Positions 51,531 through 64,000 of a stretch of 64,000 bases of DNA are shown in pieces. This DNA comes from Poecilobothrus nobilitatus (Eukaryota > Arthropoda > Insecta > Diptera > Dolichopodidae): positions 101,796,307 through 101,860,306 of the forward strand of contig OX352772.1 of NCBI GenBank assembly GCA_947095535.1. Reading direction: 5' to 3'. The notes under the pieces are model-generated. The model was not told where the DNA came from. It saw nothing but the letters and a program-made list of their open reading frames with translations, and made no database searches. Position 1 is the stretch's first letter. Every line of letters starts with the position of its first letter. Made by a program: the position numbers and the translations under genes.

Positions 51531-53587
51531 ATGATTGTTGTATGTTAAAAACTATAGTTTTGAGTAAAACGAAATGAAAGTTTGAAGCCCTGTATCTCGA
51601 AACTTATGTGGAAAATGTTTCCAATTTTGGAAATTTTTAGGTAACATGATTCATACCCTATAAAGTTGTAGTATGAAATTTATAATATGATTTAACAAAA
51701 ACTTCAAAATGAGTATGTTGTATGTTAGTTTTTCGTGAGAAAAATTTTTTGCATAATACAACAGTTTGTTACTTAATATACAACAAATTAATTCCAAAAT
51801 GTTAATAATAAATGTCGTATGTTAATATTGCTTAATAATAAATATTTTCATTTTCAGTGAATAAAATAACTTATAACATTGATTGTTAAACTCTGTATTT
51901 CTATGTTTTAGTTTTATCTTAAAATATCTACACCTATTTTTATAACTACTTGCTGGGTTATTAAAAAATACATTAAAAATAGTTTTTAAATATTAAATTT
52001 TATTTCAAAATTTTAGTAACCCAAATAATAATTAATATCATAAATTATTGACTTCAGTTAAATTATTTCACAAAATTACTTCTTAGTACATATTTAATAG
52101 GTAGATAATACAAAAATAAAAAATATTTGGACTTTATAATATTTTCTAATTGTCTTAATCAATAAAAAACAAAATTGTTTTGTGCTTTGCAATATCTATA
52201 CCAAATTCAAAATTAAATAAAAAATGAATTTTGACAAAACATAAGTTATTTATTCGTATTTCAATAATTATTTATAACATTATTAAATGAAATTTAAGAA
52301 ATTTCATGAATAATGTTATTTCAAAATATAACAGATCCCGATCATGGATCAAAAGCATTCATAACGTTGCGATATAAAGGTTAAAAAAAAAATAATAAAT
52401 CTGGTTCAATTAATATTTTAATATTTCAATTAAAACTATAAAAACCAAAATACTATATAGTAAAATAACTAAATATAAGAAATTATTCAACAACCATCAG
52501 TTAACAAAATTTTGATTAAAATAATCGTATATTTCGAATTCGTTATAATCGTATACATATTATTATATTCTCGTATATTATTAATCTTATATTATTATAA
52601 TCGAATATTATTATTATATTTATAAAATTAATAATTAAAAATGTTGATACAGTATTTTTCATTCTAATTAGAATTTTTAAAATTCATGATATTGCTTTAT
52701 TTTGTTTTGAAATTGTTTGAATTTATTTAGAATAGTTATTTCCTATTCTTAAAGTGGGTACCTACTTAATACTGAATATAGAAATATACCTACTTTTCAG
52801 AAATTAGTTGTTTTGGGATTTAATACACATGAATGATATTTTTATAATTACATTTTTGACTAATAAAAAATCTAAATAATACCAAACAATTTAAATATGA
52901 AAAAAAACTGATTTAAAACGAAACATAAAGCTGAAAATGAAAAATACTGTAATTTAATTGTTTGTTTAAAAATATAATACCTGGCGCAAAACGAACTATT
53001 TCTTCGACATCGTCAAATATTTCATTTGCCATAATTAAAAAGTAAAAAAAAAAAGATTAATTTAAAAAAATAAATAAAACAAAAATTTTAATTTTACGTA
53101 CTCAAGATTTTTTTTTGTAAAACTGGCGGCAGCGATTTAGCCATTATGCTCGTCATTTAAACAAAAACAAATATGTACTAATTTACTTTTTTAAAAGTTT
53201 ATTATCGTTTACATGTAATTTGCTATTAACATACGACAAATAAATATTAATATTTGAATATTTATGTGTGGTATGTTAAGACATAACAATTTCTTATTAT
53301 AACCTTGTATTCAAATGTTGTATGTTAAACATACGACAATTTATTACTGGAAAGAGCAAACACATAGAAATGTTGTCGTATGTTGTATTTTTTAGCAACA
53401 TACGACAAATTAATATTAAAACTGTTATAAACTAACTACATACGACAATTTAATATTGAATATCTAGCTAACGGTAGAATATATCGAAAAACGGACAAAA
53501 GAGCAAAAAAAATTATTTCAGAAACTTTCATAATGTAAAATTGTCCAAAATTCAACTTACGGCAATCATTTATCCACACGACGATAT
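51513..53587. mobile_element. 2 kb transposon-like element E8
   Basis: 2075 bp, with a 15-bp insertion (ataatcgaatattat region near 52596) shared with E9. Confidence 0.65.
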
Positions 53588-54553
53588 ATTAAACTAATTT
53601 GTTAGAGAAAACTTCATACTCCAGTTTTATGTATTCAGTGCTATGTGACATATTATTTTGATTTGACAAAATGAGATTCAATCCCATATTATCAACTTAT
53701 AAAAATACTGTTCACCAATAAATTGTAACATTATTACTTCTTTATTTAAAAGAACTTCCAAAAAATTGTTGATTCCCATATTTTATGAAACAAAAATTAC
53801 AAAATATTAAAAAGGTACTATTATTACAGTTAAATAAAACCTAATGGTATTATATCTGAAAGGTAAAATATCTGATAAAGGTTATATGTAAGTTATTTAT
53901 TTGTTAAATTGTTTTGAAAATACATTAATTTATAATTTTTTTTAACTAGAAAATATATATATGTATATACATATATGTATTTCATTAGAATGCTATTACA
54001 AAGAATAATTCATGATTTCTAATAAGAGTTCATTGTCAATAATCAGAATTCAATTTTAAAACATCATTCAATATTAAATAATCAAACAAATTTTTATTTT
54101 ACTTTGATTTCTGTAAATAAAAAAATTTAAAAAGCGCGAAAGTTTCTTTTTGATGATGCAAAAACAGCTGTTACTCAAAAAGTGGCTGAAATTTTTTCGT
54201 TATGTTGCCTATCTATTAATATTATATCTATGAGTTAAACCAATATTTATTTTGATTCAAAATGGATTCAAAACTGGCTAACATATGGCTTTCAAGAATT
54301 TAAAAAATTTCATATGGCGGTAATAAAAACAAAAAATGGCGCTATTTTTGACATTAGGTGGAAATACTTTGACTTTTCCATAATTTTTGACAAAAAAAAA
54401 AATTTGTTCTAAGTCAACCACCTATGCATGCAAGTGTAAACAAAAACAGGGCTATATACATACATATATGTTTAATAAGAAGTCATTTACTTTATTTGGT
54501 AATTGAGAATTTATTATTAATATTAAAATTTTAAAGCAGAGTAGGTTAACTCC

Positions 54554-56053
54554 ATGTTAATTGGAGAATTAAGAAAGCTTGTATTTGTTCAATTATTTGA
54601 GCAAATTCCTTCAATTACGGATGATTTTTCTAATGTTATTAGAAAACAAAACGCAACTTAGGAAAAAATGGTGATATCAGTTTTTCACTATTATGTGAAG
54701 GTTGGATAAACAAAACGTTACAAGAAGTATTTAATGTAGATAAAGAAAAATTTTTAAGAAAATGCATTTATTTAAAAGAAAAGAGTTTGGAATGGCCAAT
54801 GCCTATTGAAAAAATTTGCTTTAATAATGAAAGATGCACATTACATTTAAATAGGCTTATTGCTATGAAATGTGTTTTTAGTGAAATGTTAAAAAATTCT
54901 TATGGAAAAATTCATATGATCACAATTTTCGTGTTGTATTTTCTGACAGTGTTATTAAGGATATAACAAGTTGGAGATCTAATGAAATTGCGTTGACCAT
55001 ACAAAATGTTATTAATTTTTGTAAAATTAAATAATTAAAATTTGATAAAAATTTTTATTTATAAATTTAGATTTACACTTCTTAGTTAATGGTTCTAAAA
55101 CGGAATGTAATAATGCAAATATTCTAGTTTATTGTGGAATTGTTATAGATAGAACAACAAAGAAAAAATCCAACATAACTTTTGATGAATATTTTTGGTA
55201 AGATTTTAAGTATTGAAAATTGTTTTTGACTGATATGCAATTAATAGCTATTCACATTATTGGTTATGCAACTAATGCAATTAATAGCTATTCACATTTA
55301 ACTGATATGCAATTAATAGCTATTCACAAATATGGAATTAGAATAAAAGAAAGCCATTATTTTAAACAATTGTTAGACAAACTTGGAAGAGCTGCCGTTA
55401 TAATAGATTTGGTAGATGTCAAACATACGAGTCCGGTACAAACTGTTAAAGATAATAATGGCTGTTCAAAGGGTAAATAAATTTAGTATTATAATATTAT
55501 TCAAAATTCCTTTTTTACATTAGGGGCAGCCTTTATTTTATACAATTGTGCTAGAATTGAAACAATTTTGGAATCATTTAATGAAAAAGTAAAACAAGAA
55601 TTTTATCCAGAGCTTCCACATTTGCTAGATGTTGATTTATCAAGTTTAATTGAAGAAGTATACCAATTTCTTTTACAATTCTAACTGTTAAATATAGTTA
55701 TTTCATTTAATAGGAAGAGTGGGAATTGGTTTACAATTATCTAGTGATTTTTCCAGATATGCTTGTAAGAGTTCTACAAGATTTGGAATATGGGAAATGT
55801 GCTCCATATCTATTACCTAAATTTTTAAATGGACTTGCATCTGTATTTAGTGTATATTACAAAAGAGTAAAAATCTTATTGGTACATTTTTTTAAAAATA
55901 AGTTTATATTCTTAATAAAAAATTATGTTTTAGGATAATCGGAAGCATTTAATAAGTGCAATATTTGCTAGAATTTATCTGCTTAAAAGTGTTCATAAAA
56001 TTTTTAAATTGTCTTTAAAATTTCTCGATATTAAAAGTATAAAAAAAATGTAA
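54554..56053 (+). pseudogene. DALRD3-like pseudogene, unit 9 (C-terminal half open)
   Basis: The N-terminal frame stops after 35 codons. An additional AAATAATTAA change near 55028 adds a stop, shared with unit 10. The spliced C-terminal frame 55235-55472, 55524-55657, 55714-55881, 55934-56053 is open. Confidence 0.8.
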
Positions 56054-57589
56054 AATAAGTGAAATACAATGGTTTAGACATTGCCTTGTTTTTATCAGAC
56101 CAGTGGTGTTTCTCAAAAATATTGTAAATCATAGATTTTTCTTTTCAAAAGATATTATTTCTGGCAATGTTTAGACTAAAATCTAATTTACTAATATAGA
56201 AGGGTAGAATTTATTTTATTAATATCAGCCGCATTACAAAACTTTAACCATTTCAATTATAAATTACTATATCCATTCTTCCACTCAAATTCTATCAGAA
56301 GTTGACGATATGACATCTTCGTATCAGTTGAAGTAAATCTTCATTTTTCCCTTGGAAAAATGTTCTAATTAGTACATTTTTTAAATCAATAGTAGCAAAA
56401 GAAGTAAACAGCATATTTATAAAAAAAAGCTGCAAAATAAAAAAATATAAATAAAATACAACAGAATATACGAAACTAAAAACATAATTCTATTTAAAAC
56501 TATATTGTATCTATGTGAGAATCATATACATATGTATATAGAATAAAAAAACAACCACAGGAAAAAACAAGGAAATATATAAACAGTTGAAACATATATA
56601 TATGTAAAAACATTTTTTGTCTTAATTTTATAGATTTATGTACACATAACTCAGGTTTTCGTTAAAAAAGTCAACTCTTCCTCAGAATGTCATTTGAGAT
56701 ATTTGACTTTTCGTTTTATTGGATATTAGCGCCATTGTGGAATGTTTAAATACTTGGAGCTTTTTTTTTAGGATAAGTTCACATGGGATGCAAAAATTAT
56801 TGCGGTTACATTTCGCGTATTATTCGGTAAATATTAACGAATATTTTGCATATATTATGCTTCCAAACGTTCGCGAGCTACAAAACGGCGACATTTTTAT
56901 TTAAAGCAAAGCGATTATAAAGTAACTTTTAAAAGAAAAATAGAAAAATATATTTAAGAAAATATATATTTAATATATCGAGTACAAATCTAAATTTTCT
57001 ATGTGATAAAGGAGACATAACATATTTTTTTTTATTAATTTTAAAATTAACATTAAAATAAATAATGTACTCACAAAAACAATTAATAATTTTTTTATTA
57101 TTCTAATTTCTAACCTCAAACTATTTAAAATTTTTGACAATTAATCAACAACAACGTTTGACACTTTTCATTCTTTTTGAAAGTAGAAAATTTTACTTTT
57201 TAAAACTTTAAAAAAAGTAGAAGTGCATACGTTTTTACCTATCAAAAATTAAAAAGTTTTTGTATAGCAAACAGAATACATACTTGCAAGACTTTTTAAA
57301 GTTTTAAAAGGTTTTAAAAATCAAACAGACCTATATATCTTTGTCAATTAGTACATAACACGATCATAGATATAATAAAATATAGATTGGCAGCTTCTCT
57401 TTCACTCTAATGTATTTCATATTCAAGCATTTTCAGCCAAAAATTAACATATGTTTTACTCTAAAGTTAAAACAGCTGTTTAGATTTTGTACAATTTATG
57501 CGTAAAAGCATATAGAACAGTTTCTTCTAAAACCACATGTACATTCACAGACCACAGTACTTGTATTTATTTAGATTTTAGTTAAGTAG

Positions 57590-57873
57590 TATGAAGTAGT
57601 AGCAGAACAAGAAGCAAGATTAAAAAATATAGATATTGATAATAAAAAATATAAAAAGAGAAAAGTACAGATTATAATTCCTATCGAATATATGGAAATA
57701 TATATCTATCTATATTTAAACCAGAAGATAACAAAACTGGATTAAAGAATTTTAGAAAAATTATTCGATATTATTGTGTTGTAAGTATTGAAATTTACGC
57801 TTTATTAATTTTGAAATTAAGCATTTTTTTTTTGATTCAGATACATGAACCAGTTATATCGTCGTGTGGATAA
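57590..57873 (+). pseudogene. Second-gene 3' end, unit 9
   Basis: As unit 8, with one further silent-looking change (attcctatc). Confidence 0.45.
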
Positions 57874-59963
57874 ATGATTGTCGTATGTTAAAAACTATAG
57901 TTTTGAGTAAAACGAAATGAAAGTTTGAAGCCCTGTATCTCGAAACTTATGTGGAAAATGTTTCCAATTTTGGAAATTTTTAGGTACCATGATTCATACC
58001 CTATAAAGTTTTTGGTGTTTTTTTTTTAAATCTTCGAAATTTATAGTATGATTTAACAAAAACTTCAAAATGGGAATGTTGTATGTTAGTTTTTCGTGAG
58101 AAAAATTTTTTGCATAATACAACAGTTTGTTACTTAATATACAACAAATTAATTCCAAAATGTTAATAATAAATGTCGTATGTTAATATTGCTTAATAAT
58201 AAATATTTTCATTTTCAGTGAATAAAATAACTTATAACATTGATTGTTAAACTCTGTATTTCTATGTTTTAGTTTTATCTTAAAATATCTACACCTATTT
58301 TTATAACTACTTGCTGGGTTATTAAAAAATACATTAAAAATAGTTTTTAAATATTAAATTTTATTTCAAAATTTTAGTAACCCAAATAATAATTAATATC
58401 ATAAATTATTGACTTCAGTTAAATTATTTCACAAAATTACTTCTTAGTACATATTTAATAGGTAGATAATACAAAAATAAAAAATATTTGGACTTTATAA
58501 TATTTTCTAATTGTCTTAATCAATAAAAAACAAAATTGTTTTGTGCTTTGCAATATCTATACCAAATTCAAAATTAAATAAAAAATGAATTTTGACAAAA
58601 CATAAGTTATTTATTCGTATTTCAATAATTATTTATAACAATATTAAATGAAATTTAAGAAATTTCATGAATAATGTTATTTCAAAATATAACAGATCCC
58701 GATCATGGATCAAAAGCATTCATAACGTTGCGATATAAAGGTTAAAAAAAAAATAATAAATCTGGTTCAATTAATATTTTAATATTTCAATTAAAACTAT
58801 AAAAACCAAAATACTATATAGTAAAATAACTAAATATAAGAAATTATTCAACAACCATCAGTTAACAAAATCATCCATCCAATTATTCAACCATCATCAG
58901 TTAACAAAATTTCGAATTCGTTATACTCGTATACATATTATTATATTCTCGTATATTATTAATCTTATATTATTATAATCGAATATTATTATTATATTTA
59001 TAAAATTAATAATTAAAAATGTTGATACAGTATTGTTCATTCTAATTAGAATTTTTAAAATTCATGATATTGCTTTATTTTGTTTTGAAATTGTTTGAAT
59101 TTATTTAGAATAGTTATTTCCTATTCTTAAAGTGGGTACCTACTTAATACTGAATATAGAAATATACCTACTTTTCAGAAATTAGTTGTTTTGGGATTTA
59201 ATACACATGAATGATATTTTTATAATTACATTTTTGACTAATAAAAAATCTAAATAATACCAAACAATTTAAATATGAAAAAAAACTGATTTAAAACGAA
59301 ACATAAAGCTGAAAATGAAAAATACTGTAATTTAATTGTTTGTTTAAAAATATAATACCTGGCGCAAAACGAACTATTTCTTCGACATCGTCAAATATTT
59401 CATTTGCCATAATTAAAAAGTAAAAAAAAAAAGATTAATTTAAAAAAATAAATAAAACAAAAATTTTAATTTTACGTACTCAAGATTTTTTTTTGTAAAA
59501 CTGGCGGCAGCGATTTAGCCATTATGCTCGTCATTTAAACAAAAACAAATATGTACTAATTTACTTTTTTAAAAGTTTATTATCGTTTACATGTAATTTG
59601 CTATTAACATACGACAAATAAATATTAATATTTGAATATTTATGTGTGGTATGTTAAGACAACAATTTCTTATTATAACCTTGTATTCAAATGTTGTATG
59701 TTAAACATACGACAATTTATTACTGGAAAGAGCAAACACATAGAAATGTTGTCGTATGTTGTATTTTTTAGCAACATACGACAAATTAATATTAAAACTG
59801 TTATAAACTAACTACATACGACAATTTAATATTGAATATCTAGCTAACGGTAGAATATATCGAAAAACGGACAAAAGAGCAAAAAAAATTATTTCAGAAA
59901 CTTTCATAATGTAAAATTGTCCAAAATTCAACTTACGGCAATCATTTATCCACACGACGATAT
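57856..59963. mobile_element. 2 kb transposon-like element E9
   Basis: 2108 bp, the longest copy. Its left motif is complete (gattgtcgtatgttaa, 57876 onward). It contains the segment shared with E7 (about 58009-58036) and a private rearrangement at about 58870-58915, where part of caaccatcagttaacaaaat is repeated imperfectly. Confidence 0.68.
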
Positions 59964-60929
59964 ATTAAACTAATTTGTTAGAGAAAACTTCATACTCCAG
60001 TTTTATGTATTCAGTGCTATGTGACATATTATTTTGATTTGACAAAATGAGATTCAATCCCATATTATCAACTTATAAAAATACTGTTCACCAATAAATT
60101 GTAACATTATTACTTCTTTATTTAAAAGAACTTCCAAAAAATTGTTGATTCCCATATTTTATGAAACAAAAATTACAAAATATTAAAAAGGTACTATTAT
60201 TACAGTTAAATAAAACCTAATGGTATTATATCTGAAAGGTGAAATATCTGATAAAGGTTATATGTAAGTTATTTATTTGTTAAATTGTTTTGAAAATACA
60301 TTATTTTATAATTTTTTTTAACTAGAAAATATATATATGTATATACATATATGTATTTCATTAGAATGCTATTACAAAGAACAATTCATGATTTCTAATA
60401 AGAGTTCATTGTCAATAATCAGAATTCAATTTTAAAACATCATTCAATATTAAATAATCAAACAAATTTTTATTTTACTTTGATTTCTGTAAATAAAAAA
60501 ATTTAAAAAGCGCGAAAGTTTCTTTTTGATGATGCAAAAACAGCTGTTACTCAAAAAGTGGCTGAAATTTTTTCGTTATGTTGCCTATCTATTAATATTA
60601 TATCTATGAGTTAAAACAATATTTATTTTGATTCAAAATGGATTCAAAACTGGCTAACATATGGCTTTCAAGAATTTAAAAAATTTCATATGGCGGTAAT
60701 AAAAACAAAAAATGGCGCTATTTTTGACATTAGGTGGAAATACTTTGACTTTTCCATAATTTTTGACAAAAAAAAAAATTTGTTCTAAGTCAACCACCTA
60801 TGCATGCAAGTGTAAACAAAAACAGGGCTATATACATACATATATGTTTAATAAGAAGTCATTTACTTTATTTGGTAATTGAGAATTTATTATTAATATT
60901 AAAATTTTAAAGCAGAGTAGGTTAACTCC

Positions 60930-62433
60930 ATGTTAATTGGAGAATTAAGAAAGCTTGTATTTGTTCAATTATTTGAGCAAATTCCTTCAATTACGGATGA
61001 TTTATCTAATGTTATTAGAAAACAAAACGCAACTTAGGAAAAAATGGTGATATCAGTTTTTCACTATTATGTGAAGGTTGGATAAACAAAACGTTACAAG
61101 AAGTATCTACATTAAGTAGATAAAGAAAAATTTTTAAGAAAATGCATTTATTTAAAAGAAAAGAGTTTGGAATGGCCAATGCCTATTGAAAAAATTTGCT
61201 TTAATAATGAAAGATGCACATTACATTTAAATAGGCTTATTGCTATGAAATGTGTTTTTAGTGAAATGTTAAAAAATTCTTATGGAAAAATTCATATGAT
61301 CACAATTTTCGTGTTGTATTTTCTGACAGTGTTATTAAGGATATAACAAGTTGGAGATCTAATGAAATTGCGTTGACCATACAAAATGTTATTAATTTTT
61401 GTAAAATTAAATAATTAAAATTTGATAAAAATTTTTATTTATAAATTTAGATTTACACTTCTTAGTTAATGGTTCTAAAACGGAATGTAATAATGCAAAT
61501 ATTCTAGTTTATTGTGGAATTGTTATAGATAGAACAACAAAGAAAAAATCCAACATAACTTTTGATGAATATTTTTGGTAAGATTTTAAGTATTGAAAAT
61601 TGTTTTTGACTGATATGCAATTAATAGCTATTCACATTATTGGAAATGCAACTAATGCAATTAATAGCTATTCACATTTAACTGATATGCAATTAATAGC
61701 TATTCACAAATATGGAATTAGAATAAAAGAAAGCCATTATTTTAAACAATTGTTAGACAAACTTGGAAGAGCTGCCGTTATAATAGATTTGGTAGATGTC
61801 AAACATACGAGTCCGGTACAAACTGTTAAAGATAATAATGGCTGTTCAAAGGGTAAATAAATTTAGTATTATAATATTATTCAAAATTACTTTTTTACAT
61901 TAGGGGCAGCCTTTATTTTATACAATTGTGCTAGAATTGAAACAATTTTGGAATCATTTAATGAAAAAGTAAAACAAGAATTTTATCCAGAGCTTCCACA
62001 TTTGCTAGATGTTGATTTATCAAGTTTAATTGAAGAAGTATACCAATTTCTTTTACAATTCTAACTGTTAAATATAGTTATTTCATTTAATAGGAAGAGT
62101 GGGAATTGGTTTACAATTATCTAGTGATTTTTCCAGATATGCTTGTAAGAGTTCTACAAGATTTGGAATATGGGAAATGTGCTCCATATCTATTACCTAA
62201 ATTTTTAAATGGACTTGCATCTGTATTTAGTGTATATTACAAAAGAGTAAAAATCTTATTGGTACATTTTTTTAAAAATAAGTTTATATTCTTAATAAAA
62301 AATTATGTTTTAGGATAATCGGAAGCATTTAATAAGTGCAATATTTGCTAGAATTTATCTGCTTAAAAGTGTTCATAAAATTTTTAAATTGTCTTTAAAA
62401 TTTCTCGATATTAAAAGTATAAAAAAAATGTAA
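60930..62433 (+). pseudogene. DALRD3-like pseudogene, unit 10 (C-terminal half open)
   Basis: Exon 1 is broken as in the other units, with the agtatctacattaag variant shared with unit 6 (near 61102). The spliced frame 61615-61852, 61904-62037, 62094-62261, 62314-62433 is open. A private Tyr-to-Asn change lies near 61645. Confidence 0.8.
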
Positions 62434-63970
62434 AATAAGTGAAATACAATGGTTTAGACATTGCCTTGTTTTTATCAGACCAGTGGTGTTTCTCAAAAAT
62501 ATTGTAAATCATAGATTTTTCTTTTCAAAAGATATTATTTCTGGCAATGTTTAGACTAAAATCTAATTTACTAATATAGAAGGGTAGAATTTATTTTATT
62601 AATATCAGCCGCATTACAAAACTTTAACCATTTCAATTATAAATTACTATATCCATTCTTCCACTCAAATTCTATCAGAAGTTGACGATATGACATCTTC
62701 GTATCAGTTGAAGTAAATCTTCATTTTTCCCTTGGAAAAATGTTCTAATTAGTACATTTTTTAAATCAATAGTAGCAAAAGAAGTAAACAGCATATTTAT
62801 AAAAAAAAGCTGCAAAATAAAAAAATATAAATAAAATACAACAGAATATACGAAACTAAAAACATAATTCTATTTAAAACTATATTGTATCTATGTGAGA
62901 ATCATATACATATGTATATAGAATAAAAAAACAACCACAGGAAAAAACAAGGAAATATATAAACAGTTGAAACATATATATATGTAAAAACATTTTTTGT
63001 CTTAATTTTATAGATTTATGTACACATAACCTCAGGTTTTCGTTAAAAAAGTCAACTCTTCCTCAGAATGTCATTTGAGATATTTGACTTTTCGTTTTAT
63101 TGGATATTAGCGCCATTGTGGAATGTTTAAATACTTGGAGCTTTTTTTTTAGGATAAGTTCACATGGGATGCAAAAATTATTGCGGTTACATTTCGCGTA
63201 TTATTCGGTAAATATTAACGAATATTTTGCATATATTATGCTTCCAAACGTTCGCGAGCTACAAAACGGCGACATTTTTATTTAAAGCAAAGCGATTATA
63301 AAGTAACTTTTAAAAGAAAAATAGAAAAATATATTTAAGAAAATATATATTTAATATATCGAGTACAAATCTAAATTTTCTATGTGATAAAGGAGACATA
63401 ACATATTTTTTTTTATTAATTTTAAAATTAACATTAAAATAAATAATGTACTCACAAAAACAATTAATAATTTTTTTATTATTCTAATTTCTAACCTCAA
63501 ACTATTTAAAATTTTTGACAATTAATCAACAACAACGTTTGACACTTTTCATTCTTTTTGAAAGTAGAAAATTTTACTTTTTAAAACTTTAAAAAAAGTA
63601 GAAGTGCATACGTTTTTACCTATCAAAAATTAAAAAGTTTTTGTATAGCAAACAGAATACATACTTGCAAGACTTTTTAAAGTTTTAAAAGGTTTTAAAA
63701 ATCAAACAGACCTATATATCTTTGTCAATTAGTACATAACACGATCATAGATATAATAAAATATAGATTGGCAGCTTCTCTTTCACTCTAATGTATTTCA
63801 TATTCAAGCATTTTCAGCCAAAAATTAACATATGTTTTACTCTAAAGTTAAAACAGCTGTTTAGATTTTGTACAATTTATGCGTAAAAGCATATAGAACA
63901 GTTTCTTCTAAAACCACATGTACATTCACAGACCACAGTACTTGTATTTATTTAGATTTTAGTTAAGTAG

Positions 63971-64000
63971 TATGAAGTAGTAGCAGAACAAGAAGCAAGA
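63971..64000 (+). pseudogene. Second-gene 3' end, unit 10 (cut by window end)
   Basis: Only the first ten codons of the fragment are inside the window. Confidence 0.4.

Larger units (their letters stand above)
47146..53509 (+). repeat. Tandem array unit 8 (6364 bp)
   Basis: Collinear copy with the least decayed DALRD3-like first exon. Private changes include a 45-bp tandem duplication (about 50868-50957). A 15-bp insertion near 52590 is shared with unit 9. Confidence 0.97.
53510..59885 (+). repeat. Tandem array unit 9 (6376 bp)
   Basis: Collinear copy. It has a local rearrangement at about 58870-58915 and shares a 28-bp variant segment (about 58009-58036) with unit 7. It shares C-to-T (gcgccattg) with units 8 and 10 in the exon-like block. 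Confidence 0.97.
59886..64000 (+). repeat. Tandem array unit 10 (partial, 4115 bp)
   Basis: Collinear copy cut by the window end inside the second-gene 3' fragment, so the array continues beyond 64000. Confidence 0.96.

Noticed and set aside
1..64000. Assembly duplication artefact
   Set aside because: Units differ by private indels, deletions and transposon insertions with proper target duplications, which copying errors would not create. True copy number still needs reads.

Overview
The window is eukaryotic and very AT-rich. It holds no bacterial-style genes. It is a head-to-tail tandem array of one ~6.3 kb unit: nine full units and a partial tenth (unit starts, in an arbitrary phase, at 1, 6326, 12660, 20560, 26894, 33215, 39513, 47146, 53510 and 59886). 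Units differ by scattered substitutions and small indels, so the array looks like real, partly homogenised DNA rather than one sequence copied by the assembler. Short GT-AG introns (51-61 bp), AT richness and TA-rich microsatellites suggest an insect, perhaps a fly. That assignment is an inference.

Each unit has the same layout. (1) A ~1 kb 5' flank with one exon-like block. (2) A decayed plus-strand gene of the DALRD3 family (arginyl-tRNA-synthetase-like DALR anticodon-binding domain), still carrying three in-phase introns. Its N-terminal exon is broken in all ten units. Its C-terminal DALR part remains open after splicing in units 1, 6, 8, 9 and 10. (3) An AT-rich spacer with a CpG-containing exon-like block. 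(4) The 3' end of a second, unrecognised gene. (5) A ~2.05 kb DNA-transposon-like element (E1-E9) with inverted terminal repeats and clusters of the motif TTGTCGTATGTTAA near both ends.

Two units carry an extra ~1.57 kb non-autonomous DNA transposon (units 3 and 7). It has 20-bp perfect terminal inverted repeats beginning CAGAG and 7-bp target duplications, and it sits at a different site in each unit. About 120 bp of this transposon is also present, inverted and diverged, in every array unit.

The picture is of segmental amplification of a gene-plus-transposon block, followed by concerted evolution and later insertions. No gene here is a convincing intact full-length protein gene. The best candidate for remaining coding function is the DALR-domain-only spliced reading frame. 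Arrays of this kind are known from sex chromosomes, B chromosomes and piRNA loci in insects. That context is a hypothesis and cannot be read from the sequence.
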